From contig DWYR01000008.1 in assembly GCA_019118565.1 (NCBI GenBank), positions 62,001-126,000 of the forward strand: a stretch of DNA of 64,000 bases, written 5' to 3'. Every line of letters starts with the position of its first letter. Within the stretch, counting starts at the first letter, position 1. Positions 35,031 to 43,358 of this stretch are shown here, piece after piece. The notes beneath the pieces were generated by a model, which ran no database searches, was not told where the DNA came from, and saw only the letters and a program-made list of their open reading frames with translations. A program made the position numbers and the translations under genes. The stretch comes from Candidatus Alistipes avicola. GTDB taxonomy: Bacteria > Bacteroidota > Bacteroidia > Bacteroidales > Rikenellaceae.

Positions 35031-36032
35031 ATGGAACGCGTAATAGGAATAGGGAACGCGCTGACCGATATGTTGGTCAACCTGAACTCCGACAATGTAC
35101 TCGAAACGTTCAATCTGCCCAAAGGGTCGATGAATCTGGTAGATACGAATTTGCAAACCGAAATATCGAAATCGGTAGCCGGTTTGCCTTATTCGCTCTC
35201 TCTCGGCGGCTCGGCCGGTAATACGATCCGCGCCATGGCACGGTTGGGTTGCCGTGTCGGGTTTATCGGTAAAGTCGGGACGGATAAGACGGGAGATTTT
35301 TTCGTACAGGCTCTTGAAAATCTGGGAATCGAACCTTTTATTTTCCGCGGGAAGGAGCGGTCGGGACGATGCGTGTCGCTTATTTCGCCCGATGGCGAGC
35401 GTACGATGGTGACGTTCCTCGGTGCCGCGTTGGAAATGACGGCCGAAGAGGTCACTCCCGATATATTCAAAGGGTATGACTGCCTTTACATCGAGGGATA
35501 CCTGGTGCAGGATCATGCATTGATTTTGGGTGCGGTCCGGACTGCAAAGGCATGTGGCCTGAAGGTGGCGATCGACTTGGCAAGTTTCAATGTGGTGGAG
35601 TCCAATCTCGAGTTCCTGCGTTCACTTGTACAGGACTATGTGGATATTGTCTTTGCCAACGAAGACGAGGCGCGTGCCTTTACGGGTGAGGCGGAGCCGG
35701 TCAATGCCCTACAGATGCTTTCGGAGTTGTGCGAACTGGCGATCGTGAAGATCGGTATGAAGGGAGCTTTGATCAAGCAGGGACCGGAGGTGGTGCACGT
35801 CGGTATCATGGCGGCAGCCAAACGGGTCGATACGACCGGTGCCGGTGACCTGTATGCAGCCGGATTCCTTTCGGGCCTTTGCGAAGGCTTGACCCTGCGC
35901 CAGTGTGGTACGATCGGTGCCATTGCGGCGGGAAAGGTGATCGAGGTAGTCGGCACGACCTTCAGCGAGGAGGCATGGCAGGATGCTTTCCGCCTCGTGG
36001 AGAAGGTGCGTAATGAGAAGTATCTTTTCTAA
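35031..36032 (+). CDS. PfkB-family sugar/nucleoside kinase (adenosine kinase-like)
   Basis: A 333-residue ribokinase-family enzyme: GNALTDMLV (8-16), GGSAGNTIRAMARLG (about 62-76), and the catalytic anion-hole motif DTTGAGDLYAAGF (about 271-283). The N-terminal half resembles adenosine kinase-like proteins common in Bacteroidetes. Substrate could be adenosine, ribose or a related sugar; sequence alone does not decide. Probably co-transcribed with pfkA (27-base gap). Confidence 0.78.
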   Translation: MERVIGIGNALTDMLVNLNSDNVLETFNLPKGSMNLVDTNLQTEISKSVAGLPYSLSLGGSAGNTIRAMARLGCRVGFIGKVGTDKTGDFFVQALENLGIEPFIFRGKERSGRCVSLISPDGERTMVTFLGAALEMTAEEVTPDIFKGYDCLYIEGYLVQDHALILGAVRTAKACGLKVAIDLASFNVVESNLEFLRSLVQDYVDIVFANEDEARAFTGEAEPVNALQMLSELCELAIVKIGMKGALIKQGPEVVHVGIMAAAKRVDTTGAGDLYAAGFLSGLCEGLTLRQCGTIGAIAAGKVIEVVGTTFSEEAWQDAFRLVEKVRNEKYLF

Positions 36033-36051
36033 GAGGAGAACAATAATAAGG

Positions 36052-36085
36052 GAGGGTGGCTCAAACAGAGTCACCCTCTTTTTGT
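36052..36085. terminator. Convergent terminator
   Basis: GAGGGTGGCTC / GAGTCACCCTC (36052-36062 and 36068-36078), an 11-bp stem with one G-T pair, then TTTTTG. It lies between the PfkB gene and the end of the convergent glycosyltransferase, whose stop codon (36071-36073) is inside the right arm. Confidence 0.8.
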
Positions 36086-36982
36086 CTTTATCATGCCGCA
36101 GGTGATCTGGTAGCGCATCAGCAACAGATAGCGGGCTTTGGCCGGAGTGAGTCGGAGGAGAAATCCGAGGCTCAGGAGGAGGGTTGCCCCCCATTTGACT
36201 GCCTCCCCGAGCAATAGTTGCGGATAGCGGTTTCGTTTGGCGGCACGAAGCCGTTGGGTGCGTCCGATCTGCCGGCACAGGTTGCTGAAATACTCTTTGG
36301 TTGTCTTTCGCGGTGGAATGATGTGCCACATGATTGCCGAGGGGACATAATAGCAGCGAGTGCCGGCCGCATTCAGCCGCTCGAAAAGGTCGCTCTCCTC
36401 GCCTCCGATCAGATTCTCTCCCGTGCGCCCGAGATTCGGGTCGAAAGCCCCGTACTGTTCGATGATGCTTTTTCGCAGGGCCATATTGCCGCCGCCGGGA
36501 ATTCGTCCTGCGGGGAAGAGCCGGATCTGACTACCCAGGTCGATCGGATTGGCGATCGGACGTTCGGTATAGCGCGAAATCCATTTCGGTCGCCCTGCCG
36601 GATATTCGGCGATGATGGCTCCGCCGGCCGAGGCGGCATCCGGATAACGGTCGAAGAGATCGACGTACGAGGAGATGAACTGCTCGTTGATACGTTCGTC
36701 ATCGTCGATGATGGCGATGTACTCGCCCCGGCTCTCCTCGATTCCCCGATTGCGGGCATAGGAGAGTCCCTGTTTTGTCTCGGTAACGATCCTGAGATTT
36801 ACCTGCGGATGTTTCGCGGCGAATGCCTCGAACCGGGCGAGGGTGTCGTCCTGTGAGTTGTTGTTGACGACGATGCACTCCCACTGGTCGGCCGGGAGAT
36901 CCTGACGGACGACCGAACGGAGTGCTTCGATCAGGGCTGCGGAGCGGTTGTAGGTAGCTATGATGAGCGAAAGACGAATCAT
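36071..36982 (-). CDS. GT-A family 2 glycosyltransferase
   Basis: A 303-residue inverting glycosyltransferase. The GT-A fold starts IRLSLIIATYNRSAALIEAL; the nucleotide-sugar DxD appears as IIDDDER (about 92-98) and the acceptor region as GGEESDLFERL. A C-terminal hydrophobic patch (ATLLLSLGFLLRL, about 268-280) suggests membrane contact. It stands alone, not in a polysaccharide cluster, so the donor and acceptor are unknown. Confidence 0.82.
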   Translation of the reverse strand: MIRLSLIIATYNRSAALIEALRSVVRQDLPADQWECIVVNNNSQDDTLARFEAFAAKHPQVNLRIVTETKQGLSYARNRGIEESRGEYIAIIDDDERINEQFISSYVDLFDRYPDAASAGGAIIAEYPAGRPKWISRYTERPIANPIDLGSQIRLFPAGRIPGGGNMALRKSIIEQYGAFDPNLGRTGENLIGGEESDLFERLNAAGTRCYYVPSAIMWHIIPPRKTTKEYFSNLCRQIGRTQRLRAAKRNRYPQLLLGEAVKWGATLLLSLGFLLRLTPAKARYLLLMRYQITCGMIKTKRG

Positions 36983-36986
36983 AGAG

Positions 36987-36994
36987 CAAAGGTA
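36987..36994 (-). promoter_or_regulatory. -7 box touching the glycosyltransferase start
   Basis: Minus-strand TACCTTTG (36994-36987) is a perfect -7 box only 4 bases before the ATG (36982). The expected transcript start would fall on the start codon, giving a leaderless message. No -33 TTTG at 20 bases was found. Confidence 0.45.
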
Positions 36995-37066
36995 ATAAAG
37001 ATAACGGGATTCCGCCTCTTAATATTTTCTTAATCGTATTATCACCTTTACGAAAAGGGAGGCCGG

Positions 37067-37074
37067 TACTTTTG
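37067..37074 (+). promoter_or_regulatory. -7 box of the TonB receptor gene
   Basis: TACTTTTG fits TAnnTTTG; start near 37080, about 30 bases before the ATG at 37111. The -33 element is not clear. Confidence 0.5.
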
Positions 37075-37110
37075 GGGCGTTAAAAATGATAACCCTTATT
37101 GTTTATCTTT

Positions 37111-39927
37111 ATGAGAAAATTTTTACTCCTGTTTCTTTTTACGGCCTTTGTCCAGAGCCTGATGGCACAGAACGGAGGTTTGATTTCAGGTACGGTTGCC
37201 GAGGATAGCTCGAAACGTACGTTGCCCGGAGCGCTGTTGACACTCGACAAACTGAATCGTTACACGGTTTCGGACAAGAACGGTTATTTCGAGTTTCTGA
37301 ATGTTCCGGCCGGAGATTATGAGGTTTCGGTCTCCTATATCGGATATTGCACCGAGGCGCAGCAGGTGACGGTAACGGTCGGCGAGAATACGAAGATCGC
37401 TTTCGAGATGGCCGAGGATGTTCAGGTGCTCGGCGAGGTTGTCGTGATGGGCGATATGACCCGTGGTCAGGCCAAAGCGTTCAACCAGCAGAAAACCAAT
37501 CGGAATATTACCAACGTGATCTCGTCGGACCAGGTGGGACGTTTCCCCGATGCGAATATCGGAGATGCCTTGAAGCGTGTGCCGGGTATCACGATGCAGA
37601 ACGACCAGGGCGAGGCGCGCAATATCATCGTCCGTGGTTTGGCCTCCGAACTCAACTCCGTAACGTTGAACGGTAACCGCATCCCGTCGGCCGAGGGCGA
37701 CAACCGCAAGGTGCAGATGGACCTGATCCCTTCGGATATGATTCAGACGATTCAGGTCAACAAGACCCTTACGCCCGATATGGATGGCGATGCCATCGGT
37801 GGTTCGGTCGATCTGGTGACGCGGGCGGCTTCGGGCGGTCAGCGTATCTCGATCACGGCCTATGGCGGTTACAACCCGATTCGTACGGGAGCTACGGGAG
37901 CCGGATCGTTCGTCTATTCGAACCGCTTTGCCAAGGAGAAGGTAGGTATTGTCCTTTCGGCCTCCTATATGAACAAGGACTACGGTTCCGACAATATCGA
38001 AGGAACGTGGGCGCAGGACGATGACGGGAACGTTTACCTCGAAGAGATGGATGTCCGTAAATATGACGTGCAGCGTATTCGCCGCAGTATCGCCCTGAAT
38101 ACGGACTGGAAGATCAACGACAACAATACGATCGCTTTCGATGCCATGTACAACTGGCGCGATGACCGTGAGAACCGTTATCGTACGACCTATCAGGATA
38201 TGGAGCCCGTATATGGTCCTACCGGAGAGATTGTCGGTTATACCGGAGGTATCTCCCGCGAAACGAAGGGCGGTATCGACAATAATCGCAATAAGAACCG
38301 TCGTCTTGAGGACCAGCGTGTCCAGAGCTATGCCTTGACCGGAACGCACCTGATCTCTCCGAAATTCGACCTGGATTGGAATATCAGTTATGCAAAGGCC
38401 AGCGAGGACCGTCCCCACGAGCGTTATATCGAGTATGTGCAGGAGGATCTTTCGATGACGCAGGACCTTTCGAATACCTACAAGCCATACGTGGTGGCTC
38501 CGGATCAGGATCCTTCGCTGTTCGTATTCGACAAACTGACCGAGCAGCACGACTATACCGAAGAGGATGAATATGCAGCCAAGATCAATGCCCGTGTACC
38601 GCTCAGTGCCATTGCCGGTCAGAAGGGACGTCTGCACTTCGGTCTGCGTGCCCGTGTCAAGAGCAAGGAGCGCAATAACAACTTCTATGAGTATACGCCG
38701 CTGGCCGGTCTGCCCAATCTGAGTGGAATGAATACGGTAACCTATAACGACCATCTGATTCAGGGTCCTCAATATGTGCCGGGAACCTTCGTGTCGAACA
38801 AATGGTTGGGAAATGTGAACCTCTACAACAGCGCGGAGTTCGAGGCCGAGGCTGACCCGTCGGAGTATCTGGTCAGCAACTACAAGGCCAACGAGCAGAT
38901 CTATGCCGGTTACCTGCGTTGGGACCAGAATATTACGACAGACCTGATGTTTATCGTCGGTGCGCGTGTCGAGCATACCCATGTCGATTACCAGGGAGCC
39001 TACTCGCTCAACGAAGACTACGACAATACGGGTATGAACAAGATGGATAACAGCTATACGAACGTGTTGCCCAGTGCTACGTTTGTGTGGAATGCCAATA
39101 AGAACATTGTGCTGCGTGCCGCCTTCTCCACGGCGCTCGCCCGTCCGAACTACTATACGCTGGTGCCGTTTGCCGATGTGAAGAACGAGGATCGCGAGAT
39201 CCAGTCCGGTAATCCGAACCTGAAGGCTACCTACTCCTATAATGCCGACCTGATCGGTGAGTATTACTTCAAGTCGGTCGGTATCTTCTCGGCCGGACTC
39301 TTCTATAAGAATTTGAACAACTTTATCTATAACTACCTGGATTCCAACTATACGACCGAGAAGTTCGCTGCCGATTTCCCCGATCTGCCCAACCCGATTC
39401 CGGTCGGTGAGCAGTGGGAGATGGTGCGCCCCCTGAACGGTGACAATGTCGATCTGTTCGGTTTCGAGGTGTCGCTGCAGCGTAAACTCGATTTCTTCAA
39501 TTCGAAATTCCTGAGCAATTTCAACGTGATGCTCAACTACACCTATACCTATTCGAAGACGCACGGCGTTTATAACGAGGATGGCGAGGAGCGCAACGAC
39601 GTGGAGTTGCCGGGTACCGCCCCGCATATGTTCAACGCTTCGCTGGCTTGGGAGAACAGCCGCTTCTCGGTTCGCCTTTCGCTCAACTATACGGGAGGTT
39701 ATATCGATGAGGTCGGAGGCGACTCGTTCGAGGACCGCTACTACGATCGTCAGCTCTTCCTCGATGCCAACGCATCGTACCGCTTCGGCAAGGGATTCCG
39801 TATCTTCCTGGAGGCAAATAACCTGACGAATCAGCCGTTGCGCTACTATCAGGGAATTCGCAGCCGCATGGCGCAGCTGGAGTACTATCAGGGATCCTTC
39901 AACCTGGGTGTCAAGTGGGATTTCTAA
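37111..39927 (+). CDS. TonB-dependent outer-membrane receptor
   Basis: A 938-residue receptor; I start at MRKFLLLFLF, which gives a clean signal peptide ending near SLMAQ (about residue 20). A CarboxypepD_reg-like domain follows (about 24-100, SGTVAEDSSKRTLPGALLTL.. VSYIGY), then the plug (about 125-240, GRFPDANIGDALKRVPGIT, NIIVRGLASELNSVTLNG) and a 22-strand-type barrel ending FNLGVKWDF. The plug sequence is of the Xanthomonas/Caulobacter TonB type rather than SusC, and no SusD follows. The next gene is a phosphatase lipoprotein, so the ligand may be a phosphorylated compound (inference). Confidence 0.9.
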   Translation: MRKFLLLFLFTAFVQSLMAQNGGLISGTVAEDSSKRTLPGALLTLDKLNRYTVSDKNGYFEFLNVPAGDYEVSVSYIGYCTEAQQVTVTVGENTKIAFEMAEDVQVLGEVVVMGDMTRGQAKAFNQQKTNRNITNVISSDQVGRFPDANIGDALKRVPGITMQNDQGEARNIIVRGLASELNSVTLNGNRIPSAEGDNRKVQMDLIPSDMIQTIQVNKTLTPDMDGDAIGGSVDLVTRAASGGQRISITAYGGYNPIRTGATGAGSFVYSNRFAKEKVGIVLSASYMNKDYGSDNIEGTWAQDDDGNVYLEEMDVRKYDVQRIRRSIALNTDWKINDNNTIAFDAMYNWRDDRENRYRTTYQDMEPVYGPTGEIVGYTGGISRETKGGIDNNRNKNRRLEDQRVQSYALTGTHLISPKFDLDWNISYAKASEDRPHERYIEYVQEDLSMTQDLSNTYKPYVVAPDQDPSLFVFDKLTEQHDYTEEDEYAAKINARVPLSAIAGQKGRLHFGLRARVKSKERNNNFYEYTPLAGLPNLSGMNTVTYNDHLIQGPQYVPGTFVSNKWLGNVNLYNSAEFEAEADPSEYLVSNYKANEQIYAGYLRWDQNITTDLMFIVGARVEHTHVDYQGAYSLNEDYDNTGMNKMDNSYTNVLPSATFVWNANKNIVLRAAFSTALARPNYYTLVPFADVKNEDREIQSGNPNLKATYSYNADLIGEYYFKSVGIFSAGLFYKNLNNFIYNYLDSNYTTEKFAADFPDLPNPIPVGEQWEMVRPLNGDNVDLFGFEVSLQRKLDFFNSKFLSNFNVMLNYTYTYSKTHGVYNEDGEERNDVELPGTAPHMFNASLAWENSRFSVRLSLNYTGGYIDEVGGDSFEDRYYDRQLFLDANASYRFGKGFRIFLEANNLTNQPLRYYQGIRSRMAQLEYYQGSFNLGVKWDF

Positions 39928-39966
39928 ACCGCGAAAGTAAAATAATGATCTAATAGATTTTTTGTT

Positions 39967-40944
39967 ATGAAGATGTTGAAAATAGCTTTACCCGTAATGT
40001 TGTTGGGCGCAGTCAGTTTGACTTCGTGCCAACAACCCCAAAAGCAGGAACCGGTCGAGGTTTCCTATGAACAACTCGACTCATTGTTGGATGACCACTT
40101 CAACTTCATTGTGGCCAATGACCTGGGACGGAACGGTTACTACGATCAGAAACCGATTGCAGAGCGCATGGGCGAACTGGCCGAGAACACCGATATTGAG
40201 TTTGTGGTAGCTGCCGGTGATGTTCACCACTTCGAAGGAGTTGCCAGCGTTGAGGATCCGCTTTGGATGACCAATTATGAGTTGATTTACAGCCATCCGG
40301 AGTTGATGATCGACTGGCTCCCGGTCATGGGTAACCACGAGTATCGTGGAAATACGCAGGCTGTTCTCGATTATGGGAAAGTAAGCCGTCGGTGGAGTAT
40401 GCCGGGACGCTACTATGCCAAGTCGTTCGAGCTGGATGGCGGTGCTTCGCTCAAATTGATCTTTATCGATACGACTCCGTTGATCGACAAGTATCATGAG
40501 GAGGCCGATGAGTCCTATCCCGATGTTGCCGAACAGTCTATCGAGGAGCAGCTCCACTGGTTGGATTCCGTCCTGTGTGCCTCGAATGAGACCTGGAAGG
40601 TCGTTGTCGGACACCATCCGGTCTATGCCCAGACTCCGAAAGACGAGATCGAGCGGGAGAATATGCAGCAGCGGGTCGATCCTCTGCTTCGTAAATACGG
40701 GGTCGATCTCTATGTGTGCGGCCATATTCACAACTTCCAGCACATCAAGCCGGGTGACGGTACGATCGACTACGTGGTGAATACGTCCGGTTCGCTCAGC
40801 CGTGAGGTCTCTCCCATAGACGGTACGGTCTTCTGCAGTTCGGAGACGGGTTTCTCGGTTGTCTCCGCCTCGGATAAGGAACTGAAACTTTATATGCTGG
40901 ATAAGGATTGCAATATCCTGCATACGGTGGATTGTAAGAAGTAA
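39967..40944 (+). CDS. Purple-acid-phosphatase-like metallophosphoesterase lipoprotein
   Basis: A 325-residue lipoprotein (lipobox LTSC, Cys21). The metal motifs of the calcineurin-like fold are present in order: NDLGRNGYY (about 48-56), AAGDVHHFEG (about 82-91), MGNHEYRGN (about 118-126), VVGHHPVYAQ (about 217-226) and CGHIHNFQH (about 253-261). Overall pattern is that of tartrate-resistant purple acid phosphatase, but the Tyr ligand after the GD motif is replaced by His. Likely releases phosphate from a substrate outside the cytoplasm, partnered with the TonB receptor 39 bases upstream. Confidence 0.78.
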   Translation: MKMLKIALPVMLLGAVSLTSCQQPQKQEPVEVSYEQLDSLLDDHFNFIVANDLGRNGYYDQKPIAERMGELAENTDIEFVVAAGDVHHFEGVASVEDPLWMTNYELIYSHPELMIDWLPVMGNHEYRGNTQAVLDYGKVSRRWSMPGRYYAKSFELDGGASLKLIFIDTTPLIDKYHEEADESYPDVAEQSIEEQLHWLDSVLCASNETWKVVVGHHPVYAQTPKDEIERENMQQRVDPLLRKYGVDLYVCGHIHNFQHIKPGDGTIDYVVNTSGSLSREVSPIDGTVFCSSETGFSVVSASDKELKLYMLDKDCNILHTVDCKK

Positions 40945-40966
40945 GGCGAGATTGATTGGGTTTGTC

Positions 40967-41000
40967 AGGTCCGGTGCAGTATCTTGTACTGGACCTTTTT
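40967..41000 (+). terminator. Terminator of the receptor-phosphatase operon
   Basis: AGGTCCGGTGCA / TGTACTGGACCT (40967-40978 and 40985-40996), a 12-bp stem with three G-U pairs and a 6-base loop, then a T-run. Confidence 0.85.
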
Positions 41001-41001
41001 A

Positions 41002-41033
41002 TTGATTCGTTATCAAAAAAATAACTATATTTG
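41002..41033 (+). promoter_or_regulatory. Promoter of the structured RNA
   Basis: TTG (41002-41004), 21 bases, TATATTTG (41026-41033). It lies just past a strong terminator and reads into the region described next; start expected near 41039. Confidence 0.65.
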
Positions 41034-41039
41034 CATTGT

Positions 41040-41275
41040 CTAATTATTAATAAATGACGTTGCCGAGATCGCTTATGGCTTGACGGGTATATTGAGACAT
41101 AAAATATTATAAAAAGCGTTAGCTTTTATTCTGGTTTCTGAAACTACCACTTTTAGAGCACCCAAGAGTAAAGCGTAAACGCTCACGGTAACGTGGGCTT
41201 TACTCGTTTATCTGGGTGCAAAGGTTGTGGTAGACCTCAGAAACCGATAAAAGGTATTGTCCCACGTCTTTTTTT
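41040..41275 (+). ncRNA. Structured RNA candidate (long rod hairpin, 6S-like)
   Basis: From a likely start near 41040 to a T-run at 41269-41275 there is no coding sequence but extensive complementarity: AAAAAG/CTTTTT, TTTTAT/ATAAAA, GGTTTCTGA (41133-41141)/TCAGAAACC (41237-41245), CTACCAC (41144-41150)/GTGGTAG (41227-41233), GCACCCA (41158-41164)/TGGGTGC (41213-41219) and GAGTAAAGC (41166-41174)/GCTTTACTC (41197-41205). These nest into one long rod with internal bulges, the shape of 6S RNA, which binds RNA polymerase. A separate hairpin AAAAGC-GTTA-GCTTTT (41112-41127) competes with the base of the rod. The 6S label is by shape only; it could also be a 5' leader of the following lipoprotein gene. 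Confidence 0.5.
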
Positions 41276-41324
41276 GAAGTATAACCAAAATTCCGCTGGG
41301 GGACGGGTGGAATCAGTTTATATC

Positions 41325-43058
41325 ATGAAAAATAACCTGTTAATTATCCTGACATTTGCGTTAGCAACAATGTTGTCCGGCTGTAACAAGGAAGAGGCCG
41401 GAGGCCCGGAGGGTGGAGGAACATTCGTCCCGCCAACGCAGGATGAACTTACACAAAATGCTTATGCCGATAATGAGAGTACAGGCGAGGGCTTTTCGTT
41501 TACGACCGATGCTCCATGGGAGGCAGCCGTAGAGGAGGTGGCTGCATCTGCACAGGCACCCTCGGCTACCCGCGCTTCGGGGAACAGTGTCGTGTGGCTG
41601 AAACTCTTCAATGGCGACGAGGAGGTGTATAGTGGAGAGGCCGGAACGATTACACTCCGTATCGAGATCGAACAGAACTATACGGGAGAACGACGCGAGG
41701 CCACGATTACGATTACTTCGGGGAACAACACCTTTACCATCACGGTAATTCAGGAAGGGACCAAGGAGGATGGCAGTGAAAATGAGCCTCCGGTTAAGGT
41801 GACGAAGATCACTTTGGACAAAACCGAACTTACGCTCGCAGTAGGAGAGAAGGCAACCTTGACAGCTACGGTAGAGCCTGAAGATGCAACGATCAAAACG
41901 GTCGTATGGTCAAGCAGTAATTCCGAGATTGTGGCTGTAGATCCGGTCAGTGGTGAGATTTCTGCAGTAGCAGCGGGAACGGCAACCGTTACGGCGACCT
42001 CTTCCTCGAACAAGGAGGTCTCGGCATCCTGCGCGATAACCGTTGAAAATAACGAGCCGGTTGCACCTAAAGCATTGGTGAGCCGTATCGAGCGTGCGAT
42101 AACATACTGGGATCAGCTTCCTGAGTCGGAATATGATGAAGAAGAGGCAACCTTTACGTTTGAATATGACGACCAGGATCGCATTTCGTCCTACACGGTT
42201 GATATTTTCCCCACGAATGATCTGCAACGAGCGTCTCAGCTTGTCAGCTCAATCGACTACTCCTCTGCGGATCGTCTCCGCATCGAGGATCGTTGGTCTG
42301 ATACCGGAACGGAAACCTATGAGGCGTTGCTCAATGAGAAGGGATATGTTATGCAGTGCGATTCATATCTCTATACCCACGATGAAGAAGACTATGAAAT
42401 CTACACCTTCAGTTTGGAATACGACAACGAGGAGCGTCTTTCGCGTGTTGCCTACTCGTTCTATTGGAATACGTTTGTCTATAAGGATGGCGTGTTGTCG
42501 GGAGGTGTCTACTACGATGGTGTAGAGGAGTATGAATCTTCCGGTTTCGAGCAGTGCTTCGGTCAGATTCCGAATGACAAATCAAATCTGGATATTAACC
42601 TGCTCTCTATGCCCAGCCTCCTGTCTGAAGAGCCTGAGTCCGGCGATGTGCCGGGACGTCTGGGCCGTTTGGCATTCCTGCGCTTTGTGGGCCTTGGCTC
42701 GGACCGTTGCATGAGTATGTTTGTAGGCGGAGTTGATGAGGATGAGCCTTCTGTTGGTATAACAGGAGGCTGGTCTGAGCCGAATGTGACGGTTCATTAT
42801 AGCTACGAAGAGTATACATATGCTGAAGATGCGATGCCTGCCATAGATTATACGCTCAATGAGGATGGCACGGTTGCTTCGTTTACGGCACATTTGACTA
42901 TGGTTAAAGTCCAACACGAATATGATGTCGTGTCGAGTGGAGAGCTCTATTTCCCCGGTCACCCGGATGGCGGATATAAGTACGAGATCAAGAATAAGAA
43001 AGATACTGAATTAGCTCGAGGTGTCAATCAGATCGTTTACACGTTTACTTATCGTTAA
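41325..43058 (+). CDS. BACON/Ig-like (Big2) surface lipoprotein
   Basis: A 577-residue lipoprotein; I start at MKNNLLIILTF (41325), giving lipobox LSGC (Cys20) followed by NKEE, a plausible surface-export signal. Residues about 40-150 resemble a BACON domain (FTTDAPWEAAVEE.. EIEQNYTGERREATITITSG), about 155-240 a Big2 Ig-like domain (VTKITLDKTELTLAVGEKATLTATVEPEDA in pieces), and the remaining 330 residues are a beta-rich domain I do not recognise. Such proteins bind glycans or mucin at the gut surface; binding partner unknown. It follows the structured RNA without a promoter of its own being visible. Confidence 0.68.
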   Translation: MKNNLLIILTFALATMLSGCNKEEAGGPEGGGTFVPPTQDELTQNAYADNESTGEGFSFTTDAPWEAAVEEVAASAQAPSATRASGNSVVWLKLFNGDEEVYSGEAGTITLRIEIEQNYTGERREATITITSGNNTFTITVIQEGTKEDGSENEPPVKVTKITLDKTELTLAVGEKATLTATVEPEDATIKTVVWSSSNSEIVAVDPVSGEISAVAAGTATVTATSSSNKEVSASCAITVENNEPVAPKALVSRIERAITYWDQLPESEYDEEEATFTFEYDDQDRISSYTVDIFPTNDLQRASQLVSSIDYSSADRLRIEDRWSDTGTETYEALLNEKGYVMQCDSYLYTHDEEDYEIYTFSLEYDNEERLSRVAYSFYWNTFVYKDGVLSGGVYYDGVEEYESSGFEQCFGQIPNDKSNLDINLLSMPSLLSEEPESGDVPGRLGRLAFLRFVGLGSDRCMSMFVGGVDEDEPSVGITGGWSEPNVTVHYSYEEYTYAEDAMPAIDYTLNEDGTVASFTAHLTMVKVQHEYDVVSSGELYFPGHPDGGYKYEIKNKKDTELARGVNQIVYTFTYR

Positions 43059-43075
43059 TCGTGTCGACAGAAAGT

Positions 43076-43118
43076 AACCCAGTCAGTAAGTCAATCTGAC
43101 TTACTGACTGGGTTTTAT
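43076..43118 (+). terminator. Terminator after the BACON lipoprotein
   Basis: An 18-bp perfect inverted repeat (43076-43093 / 43097-43114, core AGTCAGTAAGTCA) with a 3-base loop and trailing T's. Confidence 0.9.
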
Positions 43119-43154
43119 TAAGGTCAAATATAAACTGGATGCGATGTAAAACAA

Positions 43155-43186
43155 AGACCCCAATAGTTAAACGACTATTGGGGTCT
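43155..43186 (-). terminator. Terminator of tRNA-Leu
   Basis: AGACCCCAATAGT / ACTATTGGGGTCT (43155-43167 and 43174-43186), a 13-bp stem; on the minus strand it follows the tRNA by 6 bases and runs into TTTG TTTT. Confidence 0.85.
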
Positions 43187-43192
43187 TTTGTG

Positions 43193-43276
43193 TACCCGGA
43201 GCCGGGGTCGAACCGGCACGGTACTGCTACCATTGGTGTTTGAGACCAACGCGTCTACCGATTCCGCCATCCGGGC
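43193..43276 (-). tRNA. tRNA-Leu(CAA)
   Basis: An 84-base class II tRNA on the minus strand. The anticodon loop is TCTCAAA within TTGG/CCAA, giving CAA (codon UUG). A long variable arm, T-arm with GTTCGACCCC and acceptor GCCCGGA / TCCGGGT are all clear; the last pair is G-U. CCA is not encoded. Confidence 0.95.
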
Positions 43277-43358
43277 AAATTTTGAGCGGTTAGCGGTGCA
43301 AAATTAATTCTTTTGTCTGGGAATCCAAACTTTTTCATAAAAAAAACTTCGGGGCGCA

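Noticed and set aside
37186..39627. Long minus-strand frame opposite the TonB receptor
   Set aside because: Same cause: shadow of a strongly conserved gene, with low-complexity Ile/Arg/His-rich translation and no domain.
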